Of a stretch of DNA of 37,559 nucleotides, positions 20,667 through 25,592 are shown in pieces. Location: IMG/VR virus record IMGVR_UViG_3300027983_000042, positions 1 to 37,559 of that record. One strand, written 5' to 3'. The position numbers and the translations under genes are program-made. Positions within the stretch are counted from its first letter, which is position 1. Each line of letters opens with the position of its first letter. This stretch comes from a virus. The notes below the pieces were generated by a model that had not been told where the DNA came from, made no database searches, and was given only the letters and a program-made list of their open reading frames with translations.

Positions 20667-20884
20667 TGCAGCGTCTGAGGTATGCCAAAATAAATAAGCC
20701 GATTGACGGGAGCACTGGGAGCGACGCCCGCGAAAGAATGAAAAAGCCGGCAAGGATATGCGTTGATTGCCCTACCCGTTTAAATGTTTATAACACCGAC
20801 ATTCGTTGTCACCGATGCGATACACTGGCGACCAGGAAAAAGATGGGATTTAAAGATAGTCCGGTGAATGACGCAACTCGCTAA
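20666..20884 (+). CDS. Small zinc-finger-like basic protein
   Basis: 72 residues with CVDC and CHRC, spaced as a zinc ribbon within a Lys/Arg-rich context. The ATG overlaps the LysM gene's stop (TAATG). Its final codons include the next promoter's box. Function unknown. Confidence 0.62.
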   Translation: MQRLRYAKINKPIDGSTGSDARERMKKPARICVDCPTRLNVYNTDIRCHRCDTLATRKKMGFKDSPVNDATR

Positions 20885-20887
20885 GAT
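20859..20887 (+). promoter_or_regulatory. Shared-box promoter, weak variant
   Basis: Box GTCCGGTGAATGACGCA, 6 bases, -10 TAAGAT; leader CCACCAAAGGAG instead of CTACTA. Confidence 0.78.
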
Positions 20888-20914
20888 AAATACAACCACC
20901 AAAGGAGACAGCAA

Positions 20915-21205
20915 ATGGCGCTAGTAGAACTATCGTACGACGAGCTAGAGGTGATTCTAATCGCGCTTGTGTTGAGGCAAGAGGAGATTTACACTATTCC
21001 CAGGTCCGAACGCACCGACGCGACGCGATACGAGATTCACAATTCCGGAGAACTATCGGACAAGCTGAACAACGCTCAGCACGCCATTGAGCAAGAGGGG
21101 ATTGACCAGATTGAGCGCGATTTAGGCAAGCGAGCGTCGATTCAGAAAGGTAAGCCACGAGCCAATTGGCTTGTCCGGCATCTCGTAAAAAAGACGCCAC
21201 GTTAA
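20915..21205 (+). CDS. Helical hypothetical protein
   Basis: 96 residues. Acidic-helical N-terminus (VELSYDELEVILIALVLRQE) and basic C-terminus (RASIQKGKPRANWLVRHLVK). AAAGGAG lies 8 bases before the ATG. Its stop overlaps the next start (TAATG). No family is recognised. Confidence 0.6.
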   Translation: MALVELSYDELEVILIALVLRQEEIYTIPRSERTDATRYEIHNSGELSDKLNNAQHAIEQEGIDQIERDLGKRASIQKGKPRANWLVRHLVKKTPR

Positions 21206-21399
21206 TGCCGTTTAAGGATTACGAGGACCGACTTGCGTATGAACGAAAGCGCAATGCCCGCCGACGAGTAAAGAACACGCTACTAAGAGATAAGGCCCTC
21301 TCGTGCGGTACGCCAGGATGCGGAACAATTCTTAGTAGATATAACCCAACGGATTATTGCGCCCTTCACGAACGGACTCATCCTGTCTCCGTCTTTTAA
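21205..21399 (+). CDS. Basic zinc-binding protein
   Basis: 64 residues. A basic helix (YEDRLAYERKRNARRRVKNT) is followed by CGTPGCGTILSRYNPTDYC and ALHE, a C-x4-C...C-x2-H zinc site. The frame ends GTC TTT TAA; slipping one base forward on TTTT would continue into the next ORF at codon AAG, fusing a second zinc motif. The main product is otherwise a small nucleic-acid-binding-type protein. Confidence 0.65.
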   Translation: MPFKDYEDRLAYERKRNARRRVKNTLLRDKALSCGTPGCGTILSRYNPTDYCALHERTHPVSVF

Positions 21400-21574
21400 G
21401 TGCCGCATATGCGGCCTGGCGATTGACCCGGCGTCAAGTAGCTCTGTCCGGAAAGTTACCGGTTGGGTACGGGGGGCATCAAAGAATATCTACAAAATCA
21501 CCGATGAGTACTACGAGTACATCCACGATTTCTGCGTGGAACACAACCCGGCGGCGCAAGAGAGTATGTTTTAG
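21383..21574 (+). CDS. Cys-containing ORF with no ATG/GTG/TTG start
   Basis: The frame reads CTG TCT CCG TCT TTT AAG TGC CGC ATA TGC, giving [M]SPSFKCRICGLAIDP and ending KITDEYYEYIHDFC then VEHNPAAQESMF. The protein at 28720 begins TTG TCG CCT GCA TTT AAG TGC, that is MSPAFKCVDC, so CTG as initiator is plausible. A +1 slip at TTT TAA in the preceding gene would give the same downstream frame. The sequence is clearly protein-like and ends at the convergent gene with a 4-base overlap. Confidence 0.6.
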   Translation: MSPSFKCRICGLAIDPASSSSVRKVTGWVRGASKNIYKITDEYYEYIHDFCVEHNPAAQESMF

Positions 21575-21945
21575 TCGTCGTCTCTCGGCACGCTAACAAC
21601 CGTGAAGCCTCTGCCCGTCGGCACGTCGTGGTGCGAGAGAATACAGTCAAGCCCGTTTTTTGTGACATTGTAGCGAAGTATCCACTCGCCATTAACAGTA
21701 ATCGCCGCCAAGAGTTTAGACGGGAATTGTGCATCAATGAAGCCATCGACGTTGCCATTCCACAATGGGAAGCCCTCAATTCTCCACGTCCCGGAAAACT
21801 CGGCATTGTCAAAGAGTGGCGCTACATCTTCGGCAAACAAGTTGAGAGTGTCCTCCCAGCAATCGCCGTAACAGTCGGTAGCCTCGCCGGTTTCGTCTTC
21901 GCACCCGCACGAGTTGGTAATCGTTTGGTAATTTAGTGTTTTCAT
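21571..21945 (-). CDS. Hypothetical protein with N-terminal Cys cluster
   Basis: 124 residues. SCGCEDETGEATDCYGDCWE gives five cysteines in 20 residues, a probable metal site. A beta-rich body follows (FSGTWRIEGFPLWNGNVDGF, AITVNGEWILRYNVTKNG). No family is recognised. Leader CTACTAAAACGGGGGA. Confidence 0.65.
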   Translation of the reverse strand: MKTLNYQTITNSCGCEDETGEATDCYGDCWEDTLNLFAEDVAPLFDNAEFSGTWRIEGFPLWNGNVDGFIDAQFPSKLLAAITVNGEWILRYNVTKNGLDCILSHHDVPTGRGFTVVSVPRDDD

Positions 21946-21972
21946 TATTCCCCCGTTTTAGTAGTTGAGATT

Positions 21973-22001
21973 AGTTTATCGCTCTGCGTCATTCTCCGGA
22001 T
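21973..22001 (-). promoter_or_regulatory. Shared-box promoter
   Basis: Box ATCCGGAGAATGACGCA, 6 bases, -10 TAAACT, CTACTA after 8 bases. A strong hairpin (22006-22053) lies directly upstream. Confidence 0.88.
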
Positions 22002-22005
22002 TAAC

Positions 22006-22053
22006 GAGAAATCTCGCCGCCAAGCTCTACTGGGCTTAGTCGGCGAGATTCTC
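22006..22053 (-). terminator. Strong hairpin between two minus-strand units
   Basis: GAGAAATCTCGCCG pairs with CGGCGAGATTCTC across a 21-base loop, with one bulged base. It lies between the stop of the gene at 22130 and the promoter at 21973-22001, where a terminator is expected. No T-run follows, so Rho-dependent stopping or a role as insulator is equally possible. Confidence 0.5.
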
Positions 22054-22090
22054 TAATGGCGAGCGCACGCTTACTACCTGCGCTATTTGA

Positions 22091-22114
22091 GTCCGCACTC
22101 TTAGCGTTGCGGAC
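22091..22114 (-). other. Second inverted repeat after the gene ending at 22130
   Basis: GTCCGCA and TGCGGAC flank a 10-base loop, 16 bases after the stop. On the plus strand it is followed by a T-rich run (CTTTTATTT), so it could stop plus-strand read-through; on the minus strand it may protect the 3' end. Confidence 0.45.
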
Positions 22115-22129
22115 ACCACTTTTATTTAC

Positions 22130-22387
22130 TTATTCGTACAGCCCGTCGCTGTAATCGTAATCGTCATCGCCAAAGCTGAACATTTCATCCCAGCAAGCAC
22201 CGTGTGTGCCCGTCATTATTTGCTCGCGCTCAGCTTTGGGCAAAGTTGGGTAGCACTCTTGGATTAAGCCACCTTGCGCGCGAAGTGTTGCGCCAAACTC
22301 GGCCTCTTGTGCGCCAAGCACCAGTTCGCCGGTTTCGCCACAATGAAAGCACCGCTTCGTGGTGATGATTACTTGGGTATCGCTCAT
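22130..22387 (-). CDS. Zinc-knuckle-like phage protein
   Basis: 85 residues. CFHCGETGEL near the N-terminus is a zinc-knuckle-like motif. LIQECYPTLPKAEREQIMTG and THGACWDEMF resemble a small family common in actinophages, where the C/H residues probably complete the metal site. Acidic tail. Function unknown. Confidence 0.72.
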   Translation of the reverse strand: MSDTQVIITTKRCFHCGETGELVLGAQEAEFGATLRAQGGLIQECYPTLPKAEREQIMTGTHGACWDEMFSFGDDDYDYSDGLYE

Positions 22388-22416
22388 TTCAGTCTCCGTT
22401 TCTAGTAGGTACTCTC

Positions 22417-22445
22417 AGTTTACAACGGTGCGTTATTCTCCGGAT
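22417..22445 (-). promoter_or_regulatory. Shared-box promoter
   Basis: Box ATCCGGAGAATAACGCA, 6 bases, -10 TAAACT, CTACTAGAAACGGAGA leader. The box overlaps the 3' end of the gene stopping at 22433. Confidence 0.88.
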
Positions 22446-22843
22446 TCCGTCCGTGATACCCGTGTGCGATTATCGCAATACCCCGATTTTCGCCCTGCAA
22501 AGATTAGTCTCGGTATTGCATAAGAAATTCCAAAAACAATAATAAGCCGCAACCAAGGGTTGATAATGTGTTGATATATATATTCCCCGTTTGCGTCCCA
22601 CTCATCGCATGTCAGAGGAATTTCGCGGGTTTCATAACACTCTTCAACCATCACTACACCCCGGCTAGGGTCGTAATCGGGATTATTAACCAAACGACCA
22701 GGTATAAAAATCATTGGAAATAGGGATATCCAAGTGGTTATAAGCGCCATATAAAAACAACGGAGTTCGCTATTACAACTCTCAACATATGAAGACAACC
22801 ACTTTTTGATTTTTGTGGTGATTTCTTTATAATATTCGCTCAT
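22433..22843 (-). CDS. Two-helix membrane protein
   Basis: 136 residues. Hydrophobic segments at about 30-50 (FYMALITTWISLFPMIFIPG) and 97-116 (LRLIIVFGISYAIPRLIFAG) flank a roughly 50-residue loop with two cysteines. Charge distribution (Lys-rich N-terminus, Arg-rich C-terminus) predicts both ends inside and the loop outside. It may act at the envelope in superinfection immunity, but no family is recognised. Confidence 0.65.
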   Translation of the reverse strand: MSEYYKEITTKIKKWLSSYVESCNSELRCFYMALITTWISLFPMIFIPGRLVNNPDYDPSRGVVMVEECYETREIPLTCDEWDANGEYIYQHIINPWLRLIIVFGISYAIPRLIFAGRKSGYCDNRTRVSRTESGE

Positions 22844-22870
22844 TGTTCCCCATTTCTAGTAGATGATTTC

Positions 22871-22899
22871 AGTTTAGTTGAGTGCGTGTTTCTCCGGAA
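22871..22899 (-). promoter_or_regulatory. Shared-box promoter
   Basis: Box TTCCGGAGAAACACGCA, 6 bases, -10 TAAACT, CTACTAGAAATGGGG leader to ATG 22843. Confidence 0.87.
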
Positions 22900-22903
22900 T
22901 CGC

Positions 22904-23053
22904 CTAGTCGGTACATTGCGCCGTGTGTACTAAGCGACCTTCATCAAAACACAATCGACAGATTCGCTCATCTGTAACCGCATCTGGATAATAACCCTCT
23001 CCATTAGGAACGTCGGCGCCGCACTGGTCACAACTATCTTCTTTGGAATTCAT
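22904..23053 (-). CDS. 49-residue zinc-ribbon protein
   Basis: MNSKEDSCDQCGADVPNGEG, later RICRLCFDEG: two CxxC pairs spaced as a zinc ribbon, plus a nearby His. The ATG overlaps the preceding stop and follows TAGGAGA by 5 bases. Last gene of a coupled minus-strand series starting at 23959. Confidence 0.65.
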   Translation of the reverse strand: MNSKEDSCDQCGADVPNGEGYYPDAVTDERICRLCFDEGRLVHTAQCTD

Positions 23054-23214
23054 TTTGTTTCTCCTAGTGAATCTTTTTCCGCTTCGGCTCGCGTGAGCGG
23101 TTTGTCGTAAGCAAGAACGCCCACTCGGATGTATTCGTACAATTCGCCGCTCCTGGACCAGGGTAGCCCGCGTCTGTAATACTTAACGCCATTGATGTAA
23201 ACATCTTCGCTCAT
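23050..23214 (-). CDS. Small hypothetical protein
   Basis: 54 residues from ATG at 23214 (MSEDVYINGVKYYRRGLPWS), overlapping the stop of the upstream micro-gene. Tyr/Arg-rich N-terminal hairpin followed by an acidic helix. A longer reading from 23244 would overlap the micro-gene without a ribosome site. Confidence 0.55.
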   Translation of the reverse strand: MSEDVYINGVKYYRRGLPWSRSGELYEYIRVGVLAYDKPLTRAEAEKDSLGETK

Positions 23215-23285
23215 CGCCCCAACCCCCAAATAAGCGTGACCCAAATAGCCACTATTGCCAAAGAACCGAACATTGCGTCACTCAT
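23211..23285 (-). CDS. 24-residue membrane micro-protein
   Basis: MSDAMFGSLAIVAIWVTLIW is one membrane helix. Strong support: CTTACTAAAAGGAGACAGCA leader with AAGGAG 7 bases upstream of the ATG, and a coupled ATGA overlap with the next gene. A TAAACT at about 23314-23319 could be a -10, but no shared box precedes it. Confidence 0.55.
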   Translation of the reverse strand: MSDAMFGSLAIVAIWVTLIWGLGR

Positions 23286-23310
23286 TGCTGTCTCCTTTTA
23301 GTAAGTGATG

Positions 23311-23544
23311 TCAGTTTATCGGAATATCGGCTGCCCGCAACGGCGTTGAGTACAAGGTTACTGGCCATTGGTCGACGCCGGCAATATCTTTTCGGTTAAG
23401 AGAGCATACGGCTTCGTCAAGTCCACACTCTGAGCAAACTTCAGTAAGGTTGTCAGCTCGTGAGAGTGCGCCACCGTATTGTCCGGCATATTCGTTACAC
23501 GGGATATATTGCGAATCGCAACGGGGACACCACGTTGGAGTCAC
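23311..23544 (-). CDS. Zinc-finger-like small protein
   Basis: 77 residues from GTG at 23544, which has AGAGGAG 9 bases upstream and overlaps the previous stop (GTGA); ATG 23598 would overlap the neighbour heavily. CPRCDSQYIPCNEYAGQYGG, then CSECGLDEAVC give at least five cysteines. The N-terminal motif resembles that of the protein at 16063-16491. Confidence 0.65.
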   Translation of the reverse strand: MTPTWCPRCDSQYIPCNEYAGQYGGALSRADNLTEVCSECGLDEAVCSLNRKDIAGVDQWPVTLYSTPLRAADIPIN

Positions 23545-23723
23545 GACCAAATCTCCTCTTTGATAGTCCAACCTTTTTTGGCGATAACTTTTCGCCAATA
23601 ATCAAATCCCTCATCTTCATCGCCGTCCCAATACATTCTGCCCGATGACTCGCCCGTCGGAACGGTCACGAGCTCAAACTCCGTGCCGCAAGTTGTGTGT
23701 TGGATTAAATTTACGACTCTCAT
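23541..23723 (-). CDS. Small hypothetical protein
   Basis: 60 residues (MRVVNLIQHTTCGTEFELVT...), with an acidic central turn GDEDEGFDYW and a basic-acidic helix at the end. The CTACTAAAAGGAG leader element lies inside the end of the upstream gene, without a promoter box, showing that the element also acts as a ribosome site within operons. Confidence 0.6.
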   Translation of the reverse strand: MRVVNLIQHTTCGTEFELVTVPTGESSGRMYWDGDEDEGFDYWRKVIAKKGWTIKEEIWS

Positions 23724-23959
23724 AGGTCTCCTTTTAGTAGGTGTACCGCCTTGCGTGCTATCCGTCTATCAACACGCTTTCCAATAAGCAAACCAATTCC
23801 AGCGTAAATACCGCCCATTAGAAACGAACCCAAAAAATCGGGAGTGTTATTTGCGATGCTCGCGGCGTAGGTTAAACCGCCGAGAAGAAATCCAAACAAT
23901 GAGAATTTTTCCTCGTAATCAAATTTGTCGCCTGTCTCATAAATGAAAGGTATTCTCAT
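23720..23959 (-). CDS. Two-helix membrane protein
   Basis: 79 residues. Hydrophobic segments at about 22-38 (FGFLLGGLTYAASIAN) and 45-62 (FLGSFLMGGIYAGIGLLIG) are followed by a basic tail (KRVDRRIARKAV), so the C-terminus is cytoplasmic. It heads a run of four or five coupled small genes driven from 23988-24016. Holin-like size, but far from the lysis-type genes. Confidence 0.62.
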   Translation of the reverse strand: MRIPFIYETGDKFDYEEKFSLFGFLLGGLTYAASIANNTPDFLGSFLMGGIYAGIGLLIGKRVDRRIARKAVHLLKGDL

Positions 23960-23987
23960 CTTGTGTCTCCTTTTAGTAGGTAACCAA

Positions 23988-24016
23988 ATCTTAGACGAGT
24001 GCGTGGTTCTCCGGAT
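23988..24016 (-). promoter_or_regulatory. Shared-box promoter
   Basis: Box ATCCGGAGAACCACGCA, 6 bases, -10 TAAGAT, CTACTA after 8 bases, AAGGAG, ATG 23959. The stop of the gene ending at 24016 overlaps the box. Confidence 0.88.
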
Positions 24017-24411
24017 TATGCGACTTCATCATCGTCATCGTCGTCATCGGCGTAATCATCGTTATCGCTCTCGCGCATAAAGATGATTTCCAGGCTTGCG
24101 ACGCGACCGCTCTCAATGTCAATGTTTTGATAAACATCATAGACACCATCGCCCCAACCCGTTGATGAAACGACACCTTGACAACGGCCAAGTTGTCCAC
24201 CTTTTGCTTCGCTTATTGTCGCACCGCACGAGCCGACATATGAATATGGGTAGTTGTCATCATCATCGGGTTTCGCAAAATCGTAATCCATGCCGTCTGG
24301 TTGTGGTGCGAAATCAGAAACGTAACACGGGTCACTAATCATTATTTGCCCCGAATCAACTCCGCATCTGCCGATAAACACTCGCCTGGTTGAGATAGTT
24401 GTAGTAGTCAT
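24016..24411 (-). CDS. DUF4241-like protein (leaderless)
   Basis: 131 residues. CGVDSGQIMISDPCYVSDF near the start and a later STGWGDGVYDVYQN followed by GRVASLEIIF match the DUF4241 pattern (GVDSGQ-x-x-x-DP, then GDG-Y-V and a G-R-V strand). The C-terminus is a long Asp run. It begins MTTTT, and its ATG is exactly 6 bases from the -10, so it should be translated from a leaderless mRNA. Confidence 0.72.
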   Translation of the reverse strand: MTTTTISTRRVFIGRCGVDSGQIMISDPCYVSDFAPQPDGMDYDFAKPDDDDNYPYSYVGSCGATISEAKGGQLGRCQGVVSSTGWGDGVYDVYQNIDIESGRVASLEIIFMRESDNDDYADDDDDDDEVA

Positions 24412-24417
24412 ATTCGT

Positions 24418-24446
24418 ATCCTATCGGGGTGCGTGGTTCTCCGGAA
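24418..24446 (-). promoter_or_regulatory. Shared-box promoter, leaderless output (divergent)
   Basis: Box TTCCGGAGAACCACGCA, 6 bases, -10 TAGGAT, then 6 bases to ATG 24411. Faces the plus-strand box across 18 bases. Confidence 0.88.
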
Positions 24447-24464
24447 TCGCAGAAAGCTGAGCGA

Positions 24465-24493
24465 ATCCGGAGAAAGACGCAGGCGACTAAGGT
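24465..24493 (+). promoter_or_regulatory. Shared-box promoter, leaderless GTG output (divergent)
   Basis: Box ATCCGGAGAAAGACGCA, 6 bases, -10 TAAGGT, 6 bases, GTG 24500. Confidence 0.88.
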
Positions 24494-24499
24494 GAGTTT

Positions 24500-24763
24500 G
24501 TGGCAACAACTACTACACAGAAAGCAGGACCAATGACCACACCAACACTCACCGTCTCACTCGCAGGAGAATCAACTTCTGTCAATGAGATTTCGTTCCG
24601 CAATAACTTGCTGTTCGTGACATTCTCGTCAAATGTTACTTACTGCTACGAAGGCGTCACGTTTGACACCGTTCGCAACATTGTCGGTAGCGAGTCAGTC
24701 GGCTCGGCACTTCACAAGCAAATAATCAGCCAGCCGTATCCATTTACGAGGTTGTCAAAGTAA
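24500..24763 (+). CDS. KTSC-domain protein
   Basis: 87 residues from GTG at 24500, exactly 6 bases after the -10, so probably leaderless (MATTTTQKAG start). An internal ATG at 24533 has weak AGCAGGA upstream. Residues about 28-85 (SVNEISFRNNLLFVTFSSNV, YCYEGVTFDTVRNIV, SALHKQIISQPYPF) fit the KTSC domain: S-x-I-x-x-I-x-Y, strand, Y-x-GV, then a hydrophobic helix and YP-x-x-R. KTSC is a small domain sometimes fused to lysyl-tRNA-synthetase-like or RNA-binding proteins; alone its role is unknown. Confidence 0.72.
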   Translation: MATTTTQKAGPMTTPTLTVSLAGESTSVNEISFRNNLLFVTFSSNVTYCYEGVTFDTVRNIVGSESVGSALHKQIISQPYPFTRLSK

Positions 24764-24789
24764 CAACTTCCCGTTGCGCCACTTTCCAA

Positions 24790-24818
24790 ATCCGGAGAGT
24801 GGCGCAGACCACTAAAAT
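24790..24818 (+). promoter_or_regulatory. Shared-box promoter feeding a hairpin leader
   Basis: Box ATCCGGAGAGTGGCGCA, 6 bases, -10 TAAAAT. Transcription should start near 24825, the first base-paired positions of the hairpin. Confidence 0.85.
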
Positions 24819-24823
24819 GATTT

Positions 24824-24872
24824 CATCGGGAGAGTGAAGGGCTTGGTCTCCCTCTGGTTCACTCTCCCGATG
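24824..24872 (+). promoter_or_regulatory. Perfect 15-bp hairpin at the mRNA 5' end
   Basis: CATCGGGAGAGTGAA pairs perfectly with TTCACTCTCCCGATG across a 19-base loop. It lies between the -10 at 24813-24818 and the gene at 24899, so the transcript would begin on the stem. It may stabilise the mRNA, gate translation or bind a protein. Confidence 0.8.
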
Positions 24873-24898
24873 TCCAACTATTAGAAACGAGATACGCG

Positions 24899-25351
24899 AT
24901 GGGCCTGGATAACTATCCACTTAAATACCCGTGTAAAACAAATAAGACCGCCGTCTTAGTTGATGGCAAAATCGATTGCGTCGCCACCATTGACCAAAAT
25001 GGATGTCCGTACACAACGGCACTTGACGAAAGCAATCCAGAATGGGATGATGATGATATTATTCCGGGTTCTACAGGTATCCCGTGTTGGTATCGCGGCA
25101 AGGTCGGCAACTACTTGCTAGAAACATTGGGCGCAAAAACTAACGACCTTAACTTCTATGGTGATAATCGTGATGGCTCACGCAAGAGTGCTAGTAGTTG
25201 TCACAATGTAGCCGACGTGATGGAAAAACGTTTATCAGATTTGGGCGGCACTTTACTTGACGGCGATGGCGACGCGACGGGCGCGGTAAAATACGCAATA
25301 TGGTGGTTGCGTTGGGTTGCCGGTAATGGTGGCTCGGCAACTTGGCACTAA
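24899..25351 (+). CDS. Hypothetical protein with hairpin leader
   Basis: 150 residues starting MGLDNYPLKYPC. Several cysteines (C12, about C27, C36, C63, C101) and an Asp-rich PEWDDDDIIPG segment. Ends GDATGAVKYAIWWLRWVAGN. The family resembles other phage proteins beginning MGLD, without a known role. The ATG is preceded by CTATTAGAAACGAGA, a degenerate form of the CTACTA leader. Confidence 0.65.
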   Translation: MGLDNYPLKYPCKTNKTAVLVDGKIDCVATIDQNGCPYTTALDESNPEWDDDDIIPGSTGIPCWYRGKVGNYLLETLGAKTNDLNFYGDNRDGSRKSASSCHNVADVMEKRLSDLGGTLLDGDGDATGAVKYAIWWLRWVAGNGGSATWH

Positions 25352-25569
25352 ACAGTTGGCAATTTATTAGCCAACGTGCCGGCAGTACTGCCAAGAGATT
25401 TAGGGTCATCCATCCACGCGGTCGATAATTTTGAGCCCGTTGTCTGTGTGTAGATAATATCTGAAATCTGTTTCTCTAGGCTGGCTACCTTTGCCTGGAG
25501 TGTCTTGACTTGCTGTAAGAGCGCGTCATTGATGCCGGAGCCATAATCGTCGTAGTCATCATTTGTCAT
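25348..25569 (-). CDS. Coiled-coil protein
   Basis: 73 residues from ATG at 25569 (GTG 25575 is also in frame). DALLQQVKTLQAKVASLEKQ is a textbook heptad coiled coil; the N-terminus is Asp/Tyr-rich. TATCAT lies 7 bases before ATG 25569, so a leaderless transcript is likely. Convergent 4-base overlap with the gene ending at 25351. Possibly an oligomeric partner of a larger protein; no evidence which. Confidence 0.62.
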   Translation of the reverse strand: MTNDDYDDYGSGINDALLQQVKTLQAKVASLEKQISDIIYTQTTGSKLSTAWMDDPKSLGSTAGTLANKLPTV

Positions 25570-25592
25570 AGCCACGATGATAGCATTATCGT

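Noticed and set aside
23311-23319. TAAACT upstream of the micro-gene at 23285 as a member of the shared regulon
   Set aside because: No ATCCGGAGAA box precedes it; only the leader element matches.
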